Source: Adlercreutzia shanghongiae
GTDB lineage: Bacteria; Actinomycetota; Coriobacteriia; Coriobacteriales; Eggerthellaceae
NCBI RefSeq assembly: GCF_035830635.1
Contig: NZ_JAYMFI010000013.1
Span: 1-64,000, forward strand
Length of the DNA: 64,000 bases
Direction: 5' to 3'
Shown: piece by piece, positions 1-7,745 of the stretch
Layout: each line of letters opens with the position of its first letter
Numbering within the stretch: the first letter of the stretch is position 1
Made by a program: the position numbers and the translations under genes
Notes under the pieces: model-generated
Databases searched by the model: none
What the model was told of the DNA's origin: nothing
Seen by the model: the letters and a program-made list of their open reading frames with translations, nothing else

Positions 1-230
1 ACGGCCCAAACGGCCGTGCGCTCCTTGTTGCCGGCAGCGTCGAAGGGCGGGGGGTCGCGCGCCGCGGAGAGGCGCAGCGCCCTGTACAAGGAGGCGCGTC
101 GGGCTCGCGAGCGCCGGATAGAGCTCTTCTGCACGACGGCCGAGTACTTCGGCGCTCCCAAGCAGAGGAGTCTGGGCTCCGACCCCCACACGACGCTGGA
201 CGTCATGGGCATTTTCGACCCCACCCCATA
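1..230 (+). pseudogene. RHS-type pre-toxin fragment, 5' truncated by the window, frameshifted
   Basis: Frame 1 is open from the first base and reads through a basic stretch into a segment ending FCTTAEYFGAPK, then LDVMGIFDPTP. This matches, position for position, the linker that precedes the toxin in the intact cassette at 3575-4888 (AFCGTAAHMGES, then ALDLLGFIPGIG). After DPTP the homology jumps to the frame of the next feature (ISDGANAVAYGLEGDYTN), so a one-base deletion or two-base insertion lies near 224-228. The fragment is therefore the upstream part of the toxin polypeptide, separated from its nuclease domain by a frameshift. The 5' end lies outside the window. Confidence 0.6.
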
Positions 231-248
231 TCCGACGGAGCCAATGCG

Positions 249-770
249 GTGGCGTACGGCCTTGAGGGCGATTACACGAATATGGCGATATCCGCCGTTG
301 CTGCGCTTTTGCCCTATGGGGGCGATCTTTTAAAGGGCGGAAGGCTCACGAAGAGCATCGCAAATGCTGCGCTTGATGCGTTCAAGGAATCTAGCGCGGC
401 GTTGAGATTAGGCTTACCGGCGAGTTCGAAAGTACTCGGACGGAATATGAAAGAAATTGGCATATCTCCTCCTTCTTCGGGATATGCTGCGCATCATATT
501 GTTGCTGGAGGCGCAGAGAAGGCTGAAGAAGCGCGAAGGATTCTTAAGAGATGGGGCATAGACATCAATAGTCCTGCGAACGGCGTTTTCCTGCCAGCTA
601 AGAAGGAAATTGTGTCAGAGAGCATTTACCATCCAGGCTTGCATACAAATAAGTATTATTATGAAATTAATAGGCGTTTATCGGATGCTGCAGATTCAAA
701 GGAAGGTGTGCTTCAGGAGCTCGCTGAAATACGGAACGAACTGCTTGCGGGCACTTTTGACTACAAATAA
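249..770 (+). CDS. AHH-type nuclease toxin domain (polymorphic toxin C-terminus)
   Basis: The ORF encodes 173 residues. Residues 1-50 continue the pre-toxin linker (VAYGLEGDYTNMAISAVAALLPYGGDL). The C-terminal part carries YAAHHIVAGG, then GVFLPAKKE and YHPGLHTNKYYYEIN, the pattern of the AHH clade of HNH/EndoVII nucleases found at the tips of RHS and contact-dependent toxins. In that family the paired histidines and the later H bind metal and cut nucleic acid. The GTG at 249 is only the first start after the upstream frameshift and has no convincing ribosome site, so this is probably a displaced, untranslated toxin module instead of an independent gene. The next gene is its likely immunity partner, 19 bases downstream. 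Confidence 0.75.
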   Translation: MAYGLEGDYTNMAISAVAALLPYGGDLLKGGRLTKSIANAALDAFKESSAALRLGLPASSKVLGRNMKEIGISPPSSGYAAHHIVAGGAEKAEEARRILKRWGIDINSPANGVFLPAKKEIVSESIYHPGLHTNKYYYEINRRLSDAADSKEGVLQELAEIRNELLAGTFDYK

Positions 771-789
771 AAGGAAGGGGTGTGGTTCT

Positions 790-1368
790 GTGAAGATATG
801 GAAAGTGCGGCATTCTGAGGAAAATGAAGACTGGGTCGAGGTAAAGGGCGGCACCTTCCAGTTCAACATCGATGTTCTCAACGACATGCCGCGCAAAAGC
901 GAGTGGGATCGGCTGGAGCTGCAAGGGATAGACGGCACGCATGCGCCCCTGCATTTCGACTCGCCGGTATTTACGAGCCGTTCGCTGATTGTGACCGAGC
1001 GGGCTAAGGAGTGCCTAGAGGATTTGCTGGACGACAACATCGAGCTGCTGCCCGCGAGGTTGGAGGACGAGCCCTTGTGGCTTCTTCATGTGATGTCGAC
1101 CGAAGGTTGCGTGAACCATGAAGAGTCGGTCGTAGCGCGGAGGAAAACCGGCAAGGTGAGGGGTTTTCGGGAATATCAGTTTAACGAGGAGGTCGTTGCC
1201 CCGCTGACGCTTTTCGGCATCCCCGAGGAGAGGGTGTACTGTCCGTTTTGCACGGAGGTTTTTAAAACCCGGGTGGAGGAGTGCGGTTTGAGGGGACTCG
1301 AATTCAAGCTCGTGTGGGATAGCGAGCTGCCCAAGGGTAGCATCGTGTTCCCGACGATATGCGTGTGA
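790..1368 (+). CDS. Immunity protein, Imm11/Imm43-like (DUF1629-like)
   Basis: A 192-residue cytosolic protein starting at GTG 790, preceded by AAGGAAGGGG at 771-780; an earlier in-frame start at 610 lies inside the toxin and is not used here. The order of elements (a long two-layer N-terminal half, SRSLIVTERAKECLEDL, then IELLPARLEDEPLWLLHVM, a conserved aspartate/glutamate-rich turn, and a final VYCPFCTEVFKTRVEECGLRGLEF) resembles the Imm11/Imm43 class of immunity proteins that pair with AHH and related nucleases. The position immediately after the toxin supports the pairing. The family assignment is from pattern recall; the role as immunity protein is inference from family resemblance and context. 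Confidence 0.6.
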   Translation: MKIWKVRHSEENEDWVEVKGGTFQFNIDVLNDMPRKSEWDRLELQGIDGTHAPLHFDSPVFTSRSLIVTERAKECLEDLLDDNIELLPARLEDEPLWLLHVMSTEGCVNHEESVVARRKTGKVRGFREYQFNEEVVAPLTLFGIPEERVYCPFCTEVFKTRVEECGLRGLEFKLVWDSELPKGSIVFPTICV

Positions 1369-1410
1369 GGGCGGGTCGTAGCGCAGGAGCGGACAAGGGA
1401 GGAGGCGGTC

Positions 1411-2295
1411 GTGGGCATCGATCGAGAGCTGAGGGAGCTGACGCTCGCGCTGGCCGAGTTCGTGGCGAGGCCGTCGCTGCGCTTCGGGGTCGGCGAGCGC
1501 GTGGCGGACGAGTTTCCCGGTAGCAAAATAGGCGGCAGTCCCCTCCTGCCGTTCTGCTCTGAGTGGCCGTGCGACGGCGCTGGCCGGCCGCTCGCGCTGC
1601 TCGCCCAGGTCGATTGCTCCGACCTGGCCCCGCTGTCGGGGTTCCCCCGCTCGGGCCTCCTCCAGTTCTTCGTGAGGGGCGACGGCGCGGAATTCGGCTT
1701 GGACGAGACTGGTGCCTACGACGCTCAGGATGGGTTCCGTGTCCTGTACTGGGCCGAGGGGGCCGAGCCGCTCGTCCCCGTCGCTGCGCCCGCGGGGACC
1801 GAAGGGCGCCTGCCCTTCAAGCCTAGGGGCTGCTTTCGTCTCAGATTCGCTGAGTGCGCCTCCATGCAGCCGGCGACGGCCGACGACTGGCGATTCGACC
1901 AGCTGTTTACCGAAACGTGGGACCGCCTGATGCCCGACGCGCCGCTGCGATCGTTCTGTCGGGGCCCCTACGACTTGCCCGTCCTGTGGCGCGCGTTCGA
2001 TTTTGCGGACGATTTGATGGTGCTTGACATCCTGGAGGTGTGCCCACCTCGGGGATCGCGCGAGCAGGTGGGAGGGTGGCCGACGTTTGAACAGGTCGAC
2101 CCTCGGGCGTGGCCCGATGCCGAGGGACTGAAGCGCTACGACACCGTCTTGTTTCAGCTGGGGTCCAGCGTCGACGACCGGGCGGTCCCTCATATTAGTT
2201 GGGGAGACTGCGGGACTGGCGTGTTCCTCATCAACGGCGACGATTTGCGCCACCTCGACTTCTCGCGCGTTATGTACTATTGGGATTGCGGCTGA
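1411..2295 (+). CDS. DUF1963 / YwqG-like protein, candidate immunity protein
   Basis: 294 residues, GTG start at 1411 behind AAGGGAGGAGG. The N-terminal SKIGGSPLLP and PLALLAQVDCSDL blocks and the C-terminal LFQLGS...HISWGDCGTGVFLI...DLRHLDFSRVMYYWDC are the hallmarks of the DUF1963/YwqG family, which in polymorphic-toxin loci often acts as a generic immunity protein. No membrane segment or signal peptide is visible, so it should be cytosolic. It sits between cassette 1 and the broken cassette 2. It may be a second immunity gene for the AHH toxin or an orphan left when another toxin was lost. Confidence 0.7.
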   Translation: MGIDRELRELTLALAEFVARPSLRFGVGERVADEFPGSKIGGSPLLPFCSEWPCDGAGRPLALLAQVDCSDLAPLSGFPRSGLLQFFVRGDGAEFGLDETGAYDAQDGFRVLYWAEGAEPLVPVAAPAGTEGRLPFKPRGCFRLRFAECASMQPATADDWRFDQLFTETWDRLMPDAPLRSFCRGPYDLPVLWRAFDFADDLMVLDILEVCPPRGSREQVGGWPTFEQVDPRAWPDAEGLKRYDTVLFQLGSSVDDRAVPHISWGDCGTGVFLINGDDLRHLDFSRVMYYWDCG

Positions 2296-2296
2296 G

Positions 2297-2619
2297 ATGG
2301 TCCTATCCGAATCGCCTGGGCTCCTCGGCGATTCTCTCACGCGGCCGGCGGGCGGCGACTCGGCGCTCGTCGCACCGGCAGAGCGCGTACGGCGCCTCGA
2401 GTGGCAGGGCGGCTGCCGTCAAACGGCAGTTCTGCGGCACCGCGGAGCGACAAAGAGACTACGGGATAACCCCCACGAAAGGCAGTGTGTCGGATGTCTT
2501 GCATGTGGCACTAGGTTTTGCCGGTCAGATTCCGGCGATCGGAGAGCCCTTCGACTTTGCAGATGGAATCGTTAGCTTTCTGAGGGCGACGTTCTAGGGG
2601 GCTGCTGTCCTTTGGTGCC
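2297..2619 (+). pseudogene. Decayed RHS pre-toxin linker of cassette 2
   Basis: No single frame is intact, but pieces of the pre-toxin linker can be followed across frames. Frame 2 from 2297 reads SLTRPAGGDSALVAPAERVRR. Frame 3 from about 2409 reads AAAVKRQFCGTAE, then VLHVALGFAGQIPAIGEPF and DFADGIVSFL, ending at a stop at 2597. Frame 2 gives EGDVLG near 2585, and frame 1 resumes with LSFGAMATGPGAVPGAAK into the next feature. The same order is intact at 3575-4888 (FCGTAAHMGES, ALDLLGFIPGIG, ADVANGLWYAAEGN). At least three frameshifts are needed to join the pieces, so this linker is dead. Confidence 0.65.
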
Positions 2620-3069
2620 ATGGCGACGGGCCCTGGAGCTGTACCGGGAGCTGCGAAGACCGCAGGCAGGCTTAGCAGGCTCGGCAAAGCAGGAAAGACA
2701 GCGGAAGAGGCGGCCGATCTATCCAAAGCGGCGGGGAAGGTCGACCTTTCATCGGGCCTTGTCCGTCAAACCGTGGACATTGACGATATCGTCGACGGTC
2801 AAGCGATGACGACGAGCGAAGTGCCTGACCTCGCTTTAGGTTATCTGGGTCCAGGCTATAAGGACATGGGAAACGGACGCTACGTCTCCGCCGACGGCTT
2901 AAGACAGTTTCGAATGGGAATTAATGATATAGAGGGGCATCATTGGGGTGCTCCTCATGTCAATTTCGAAGTGTGTGTCGAAAACCCCAGAAAACCGGGC
3001 AGATTAACGATAGATGAATATAGAGTGAAGCATGTGAGATTGACCGATGTTGCGAGGAGTAAAAAATGA
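2620..3069 (+). CDS. Toxin C-terminal domain of cassette 2, unrecognised family
   Basis: A 149-residue ORF. Residues 1-45 are the Gly/Ala/Lys-rich tail of the pre-toxin linker (GAVPGAAKTAGRLSRLGKAG). The last ~90 residues form a compact domain with YLGPGYKDMGNGRYVSADGL, RQFRMGINDIEGHHWGAPH and VNFEV. I recall similar ADGLRQFRM...PHVNFE tails on RHS proteins but cannot name the activity; the H-H-W-x-x-P-H cluster would fit a metal-dependent or RNase-like active site. ATG 2620 has no good ribosome site and the upstream linker is broken, so it may be silent. Its stop overlaps the start of the immunity gene by four bases (ATGA). Confidence 0.5.
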   Translation: MATGPGAVPGAAKTAGRLSRLGKAGKTAEEAADLSKAAGKVDLSSGLVRQTVDIDDIVDGQAMTTSEVPDLALGYLGPGYKDMGNGRYVSADGLRQFRMGINDIEGHHWGAPHVNFEVCVENPRKPGRLTIDEYRVKHVRLTDVARSKK

Positions 3070-3614
3070 TTAGAGGTAACTTGATAGAATCAATTAGGTG
3101 CCTATTTATGGGAGAAAGCTATCAAGCGGGCACGTTCGCTGACGGGGACGTGCTGGTGACAGTGCATGACGGCGAGGCGCTCTTCAAAGTCAACGGCGAC
3201 GGGGCGGCCATGTTGACGGAAGCGTTTCTCGATTTGGCGGGCCCCGACGTCCTCTTGGCATCGTGCGCAGAGCTCCAGGAGTGGAGCGGCATGGCGCGGG
3301 GGTCGCTCGAGCTGTACATCCAGCGCGAGGACCCGGTCGTGCCCGAGTCCAAGGCGCGCATGCGTCGCCAGAATCGGCTCCGATGCGAGGACCTTGCGGT
3401 GAAACCGGTGCTGGAGGACGCGCTGCGGCCGAGGGGCATGCGAATCGCGGGCGAGCGTGGAGGGAGCGACGGGGCCTTCCTCATCGATGTCCGGTACTCG
3501 TCGTATGATGTCATCATCTATGCCGACGGTCCCGGCATGAGCCTGCTCGCCGACGCCTTCTCGGACGCGGTGACGTGCCCCGCGGGTCACAAGGAGGTCT
3601 TGCTCGCGCGCTGA
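3066..3614 (+). CDS. Candidate immunity protein of cassette 2
   Basis: 182 residues, ATG 3066 overlapping the toxin stop as ATGA and preceded by GAGGAG. It is predicted soluble, with two similar halves: DGDVLVTVHDGEALFKVNGDGAAMLTEAFLDLAG near residues 25-60 and FLIDVRYSSYDVIIYADGPGMSLLADAFSDA near 140-170. The repeated pattern of strands followed by a helix suggests an internal duplication. No family recognised. The overlap and order toxin-then-immunity argue for immunity to the preceding domain. Its 3' end overlaps the first GTG of the next reading frame. Confidence 0.55.
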   Translation: MIRGNLIESIRCLFMGESYQAGTFADGDVLVTVHDGEALFKVNGDGAAMLTEAFLDLAGPDVLLASCAELQEWSGMARGSLELYIQREDPVVPESKARMRRQNRLRCEDLAVKPVLEDALRPRGMRIAGERGGSDGAFLIDVRYSSYDVIIYADGPGMSLLADAFSDAVTCPAGHKEVLLAR

Positions 3615-4888
3615 GAGCGGGGAGACTACCTGTCGGCCTGCAGTACCTGCGCGCCCGCTGGTACGAAGCCTCCATGGGCGCCTTCGGCAGCCGCGACTCC
3701 TACCTGGGCGACGCCGCCGACCCCGCGAGCCTCAACCGCTACGCCTACGCCGGCGGCAACCCGGTGGCGTACGAAGACCCCACGGGGCACACCGAGGCCC
3801 GGAAAACCCGGCAGGCGAGGCAGCGCGCAACGAAGAAGCGCGTGCAGAAGGGCAGCGGCAGGAAAACGAAGGCCGCGAAGAGGCCCAGCATCGTCTCCGA
3901 GATGGCGAAAGCGGTCAAGAGGGCCTCCGGCTCTTTGGTGAAAACGCCCCCGCTCAGGAAAATGACCAAGGAGCTGGCCCTCGCGACGAACGAGGCCTTT
4001 AATCGGCTTCCGCCGTCGCCGGCGGACTCGGTGGTCGTGGTCGGCTCGTCTGGCGGGCTGCGGAGCGTCTATTACGGGGGCGGCAAGGGCGGGGGCAGCC
4101 CCGGCGGCCTCTCCTCGGGCGCCGCGCGGACGGTCGCCCTCACCGCCTCCGCGGTCCGCGCGCGCAACTGCGCCGCCGCCGCCAAGGCGGCGTTCTGCGG
4201 CACCGCCGCCCATATGGGCGAGTCTAGGACCCAGGGGGTGGACCTCGCCGCCATAGGCCACGGGGCCCTGGACCTGCTCGGGTTCATCCCCGGCATCGGC
4301 GCCGCCGCCGACGTCGCCAACGGCCTGTGGTACGCCGCCGAGGGCAACTGGGGCGAGGCGGCCGCCTCGTTCCTCTCGGCCATCCCCGGCGTGGGCGATG
4401 CCTTCGGGGGCGCCAACACGGCCCGCAAGGCCTTCAAGAGCGGCCTGAGCGCCTTCGAGGCCGCCGCCTCGCCGAAGGTGGTTGGAAACGTCATCAAGAG
4501 CAATAAGGCGGGCACCGTAAGGGCCGTCGAGCGCCCCGATAAGACGGTGGACCTCGTGCTGAAGAAGAAGGACATATGGGACGAGGTCCAGATATCCCAG
4601 GCGACGAGGAAAGCCCGGGATCTGTCGAGAGCAGACACAGCGAAGACGACCGTGGGGAAGAGGAATGGATCGGCAGCTGATGCCTTCAAGAAGGAATACG
4701 GGAAAGACTCGGTGCCTTTTGGCTACGATGTCGACCATGTAATAGATCTCCAGCTGGGAGGTGTCGACCATGTGAGCAACATGCGCCCCCTCGACGCTAG
4801 TGTCAACCGGAGCATGGGAGCCCAGATACACTATTTGATAAAGGACCTTCCAGAAGGCACTAAAATCGGCAACGTGATATTCGAGTGA
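3575..4888 (+). CDS. Orphan RHS core end fused to pre-toxin linker and HNH nuclease toxin
   Basis: A 437-residue ORF. Residues ~20-70 are the end of an RHS repeat-associated core (LQYLRARWYEASMGAFGSRD, then SLNRYAYAGGNPVAYEDPTG). A Lys/Arg-rich stretch follows, then the shared pre-toxin linker (FCGTAAHMGES; GALDLLGFIPGIGAAADVAN). The last ~55 residues (from Y384) carry DVDHVIDLQLGG, N.RPLD.SVN and LPEGTKIG, an HNH/EndoVII-type nuclease. RHS homology begins abruptly at about 3632, straight after the upstream immunity gene. No proper start is visible (GTG 3575 lies inside that gene). This is the structure of a displaced toxin tip waiting to recombine onto a full-length RHS protein, which must lie outside the window. 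Confidence 0.75.
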   Translation: MPRGSQGGLARALRAGRLPVGLQYLRARWYEASMGAFGSRDSYLGDAADPASLNRYAYAGGNPVAYEDPTGHTEARKTRQARQRATKKRVQKGSGRKTKAAKRPSIVSEMAKAVKRASGSLVKTPPLRKMTKELALATNEAFNRLPPSPADSVVVVGSSGGLRSVYYGGGKGGGSPGGLSSGAARTVALTASAVRARNCAAAAKAAFCGTAAHMGESRTQGVDLAAIGHGALDLLGFIPGIGAAADVANGLWYAAEGNWGEAAASFLSAIPGVGDAFGGANTARKAFKSGLSAFEAAASPKVVGNVIKSNKAGTVRAVERPDKTVDLVLKKKDIWDEVQISQATRKARDLSRADTAKTTVGKRNGSAADAFKKEYGKDSVPFGYDVDHVIDLQLGGVDHVSNMRPLDASVNRSMGAQIHYLIKDLPEGTKIGNVIFE

Positions 4889-4899
4889 AAGGAAGCGAG

Positions 4900-5550
4900 A
4901 TGTTCGACTTGTTCAAGCGGAAGAAGGCCCAGCCGGCCCAGACGGAGGGCGATCCCTCGATGTTCGCGGGGTTCCTGGAGTACTTCGGGGAGGCCCCTGT
5001 CCTCGAGGACGGAGCGGCCGATCCCTACGACGCGTTCATCGACGGCCTGGGCGGCCGGTCGTTCGGCAACGGGGTGTTCAGGGTATTCGAGCGCGGCGAC
5101 CTGGAGAGATGGCATCGGGTGGTGTCCGGATGTTTCACGAAGCTTCGCGGTGAGTTTGACCTGATCGGATACGATTGGATGGGGCGGTGCTTTGCGGTGG
5201 ACCAGCGGGAAGGAGACGGGAAGGGGCTCGTGGTTCTCTTGGAAATCGCAACTCTCGATATGTACTATATCGAGAAAGACTTGGTGGCCTTCCTGAACGA
5301 GGTTATGCCTAATCAGAGCGAGGCGTGCCTTGAGGTCGGGAGGTATCGGGAGTGGCTGACGGGCCACGCACCCGTGGGGCCCATGGAGTGCGCCGGCTAC
5401 AGAATCCCCCTCTTCCTCGGCGGGGGGGACTCCCTGGACAACATGGAGGTATCCGACATGGAAGTGTACTGGGATATGACCGACCAGCTGTGGGAGGCCG
5501 TGAAGGACCTGCCCGAGGGCACCAAGATAGGCAACATCAGCTTCGAATAG
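4900..5550 (+). CDS. GAD-like / T6SS immunity Tdi1 C-terminal-like immunity protein
   Basis: 216 residues. ATG 4900 is chosen because GAAAGGAAG lies 5-10 bases upstream; GTG 4885 overlapping the toxin stop is possible. The protein has FAGFLEYFGEAP near the N-terminus, a middle GRCFAVDQ..GLVVLLEIATLDMYYIEKDLVAFLNEVM and a C-terminal AGYRIPLFLGGGDSLDNMEVSDMEVYW, which matches the layout of GAD-like plus DUF1851 (Tdi1 C-terminal) proteins that neutralise secreted nucleases. Oddly, its last 16 residues (VKDLPEGTKIGNISFE) repeat the last 16 of the preceding toxin (IKDLPEGTKIGNVIFE), although most codons differ at the third base. Confidence 0.65.
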   Translation: MFDLFKRKKAQPAQTEGDPSMFAGFLEYFGEAPVLEDGAADPYDAFIDGLGGRSFGNGVFRVFERGDLERWHRVVSGCFTKLRGEFDLIGYDWMGRCFAVDQREGDGKGLVVLLEIATLDMYYIEKDLVAFLNEVMPNQSEACLEVGRYREWLTGHAPVGPMECAGYRIPLFLGGGDSLDNMEVSDMEVYWDMTDQLWEAVKDLPEGTKIGNISFE

Positions 5551-5841
5551 GGCCGGTTGCTCTTGGGCGGGACAGGGTTACTGCAATATTGCTTTTGGAG
5601 CGCCAGGAGGATGTTCTTTATACCAAGGGAGTTTACAAGGCAAGAAGTGTCTCATGTGGCGATAGCAAGACGGTGAAAACACGCGATTGCGGCTGGCAAC
5701 TACGACTTTGTCGGTGGCGACGATGCCGCTGCACTTGGATTGCTTGAGTAGGTCGTTTGACTATTTCTTGGTTTGCCCTACAAGCAACGATGAGCATGCT
5801 TGTAAAAAGGATTGATTGGAAATAGAAGGAGAATCATGTAT
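5551..5841 (+). other. Intergenic, AT-richer; no gene seen
   Basis: About 290 bases separate the toxin-immunity array from the dGTPase gene. Base composition drops compared with flanking core DNA. I see no credible ORF. A ribosome site (AGAAGGAGA at 5825-5832) serves the downstream gene. Confidence 0.4.
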
Positions 5842-7560
5842 ATGGTAAACGCTAAAATGCCGAATGCGAAAACTACGTCCTTTTGGAACTTCGATGAGGC
5901 GATGCTTGAGAGGCTCGTTGAGGAGCCGGAAGGTGCTGCGAATGGTCAGCTCTTACCGATGCAAAAGTACTATAAACATGGAGCCTCGGCGTGCGAGATT
6001 GACTATATGAGGGCGATGCTGTCGATGCCGTTGCGTGGGTTGCAGGGAAAAACTCAAGTGTTTCCTATGGATAGAGAGCATTTCGTGCGATCTCGTCTTA
6101 CCCACACTTTGGAAGTTGCCGTAAATGCCGCGGAAATTTTCGACGAAATGCTAGCGAAGGCCGAGGAGCCCGACCCCAAAAGTGGTCAGACGATTCTTAC
6201 CGAAAAGCAGATTCAGACGTTGCGATACGCTCTTATGACAGCGTGCTTGCTTCACGATGCCGGTAATCCCCCGTTCGGACATTTTGGGGAAGAGGCTATA
6301 CGCGACTGGTTCAGCCAGAGGGGTGCGACGTCTGGTGAGACGTCCGACGGCTTAGATCTCCGCTACTTCGAAGGAAACGCTAACTCGCTGCGCATGGCCC
6401 TGCGCGGTACAGGTCTTTATGACGGCCGTCGCTTGAACCCTACGTTGTTGACGTTGTGCGCGATGGTTAAGTACCCATGGGGTGTCCGCGAGGCGGTTGC
6501 CCAGAACCCCAAAAAGGTTAAGTACAACTACTTCGTCTCCGATGCTGAGCGCGTAGAGAAGATGCAGAGCGCGAGCGAGAGGGCAGTTGGCCTGTCCGAG
6601 CGCGAACGGAGTAGGCTCTCCTTGGTTATGGAGGCTGCAGACGATGTCTCCTATGCTACGGGGGATTTCGAGGACGCGTTTAGAAAGGGCATGTTCACGG
6701 TTGATGAAGCTGTTTCGTTCATGACCGAAAAATGGCTTTCGTGGTTAGAAGAAAAGCGGTTCTCAAAAAAGTGTTGCCGGAATACGCTCACGCTCATCTA
6801 CTTGCTCTCGTTTATTGCAGGTGATGAAGAGGATTACGAGTGGATGAATGATTTCATTACAAACAAAGTGTCGGACGAGGACAATTTAATCGCAAAAGAT
6901 GGAAGTATTGGTACTCGCTATGCTAGCTATTTACTTGCTGGCGGCGGCGGGAACCCTCGAGGTAAGAATACTGTGCATACTTTTAGAAAGGCTCTTTCCG
7001 ATTGCTCAGATAGCAAACTTGATGCTGCCCAAAAACGACAGATGCAGGAAACCTATGTAGGAAGATGGGTCGATGTTGTGAGAGGTTGGCTCCGGTATTC
7101 GGCGGCGTGCTCGCTTTCCAGACCAGACATCGACGGCGGAAAAGAGGCAGATCTTTTCGGTGACCATTATGCGACGATCAAACTCTTGAAAGACGTCCTC
7201 AAGCATTTCGTGTATACATCGCCCGAGAACGCGAAGTTGAACGCTCGTGCCGAAACCGTTCTTAAAGGCCTGCTCGATAAGCTTGTTCCTGCTGTCGAGG
7301 AATGTGTGGAGAAAGACAACACGAAGAAGGAAAAGAGTCCGATTAACCCAGAGGGCGTGTCTTCGATGGCCGCGGGCCTTATTGCGTTAATACCAATGCG
7401 CTATCGCCTCGATTACGAAAGTGCCTTCAGCGCCTCATCGCCTCGCTGGGATACTGAAAGGCAGAAATACGAGCTGGACATGATGGTGTTGGACTTCGTC
7501 TCGTCTTTGCCGGATGACTACGCTGTTCAGCTCTACAACGATCTTTACGAGGCGAAATAG
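5842..7560 (+). CDS. dgt: HD-domain dGTP triphosphohydrolase (dGTPase family)
   Basis: 572 residues from ATG 5842 (AGGAGA ends nine bases upstream; ATG 5836 is also possible). Family members hydrolyse dGTP to deoxyguanosine and triphosphate. The HD metal site is visible: H88 in RSRLTHTLEVA, H138-D139 in CLLHDAGNPPFGHFGEEAI, and a later aspartate in MEAADDVSYATGDFEDAF. Length exceeds the common ~450-510. Codon use and base composition are AT-richer than the core genes, and it lies beside a toxin array, suggesting horizontal acquisition. Some dGTPases deplete dNTPs during phage attack; whether this one is housekeeping or defensive cannot be told from sequence. Confidence 0.85.
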   Translation: MVNAKMPNAKTTSFWNFDEAMLERLVEEPEGAANGQLLPMQKYYKHGASACEIDYMRAMLSMPLRGLQGKTQVFPMDREHFVRSRLTHTLEVAVNAAEIFDEMLAKAEEPDPKSGQTILTEKQIQTLRYALMTACLLHDAGNPPFGHFGEEAIRDWFSQRGATSGETSDGLDLRYFEGNANSLRMALRGTGLYDGRRLNPTLLTLCAMVKYPWGVREAVAQNPKKVKYNYFVSDAERVEKMQSASERAVGLSERERSRLSLVMEAADDVSYATGDFEDAFRKGMFTVDEAVSFMTEKWLSWLEEKRFSKKCCRNTLTLIYLLSFIAGDEEDYEWMNDFITNKVSDEDNLIAKDGSIGTRYASYLLAGGGGNPRGKNTVHTFRKALSDCSDSKLDAAQKRQMQETYVGRWVDVVRGWLRYSAACSLSRPDIDGGKEADLFGDHYATIKLLKDVLKHFVYTSPENAKLNARAETVLKGLLDKLVPAVEECVEKDNTKKEKSPINPEGVSSMAAGLIALIPMRYRLDYESAFSASSPRWDTERQKYELDMMVLDFVSSLPDDYAVQLYNDLYEAK

Positions 7561-7576
7561 ACTATCGGAGCGTAAT

Positions 7577-7607
7577 GGGACGAGTGTCAGTTACAAGTGC
7601 TCGTCCC
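7577..7607 (+). terminator. Hairpin after dGTPase gene
   Basis: GGGACGAG at 7577-7584 pairs with CTCGTCCC at 7600-7607 and is followed by CAGGTTTTG, a weak T tract. It starts 17 bases after the stop codon. Confidence 0.55.
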
Positions 7608-7745
7608 CAGGTTTTGAAAAACACCAGGCCACTTTGCTGCAGCTTACGTGAGCTAAGTTAGTTGCATAAATAGGTGCGTAAGGACTATGATTGGACGATA
7701 AGCGTTCAGTGATGCCGCAGGATGCGGCAGTTGGGAGGGAGCAAG

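Noticed and set aside
5551..5841. ORF at 5352-5747
   Set aside because: Overlaps the immunity gene in another frame, with no ribosome site and no family features.
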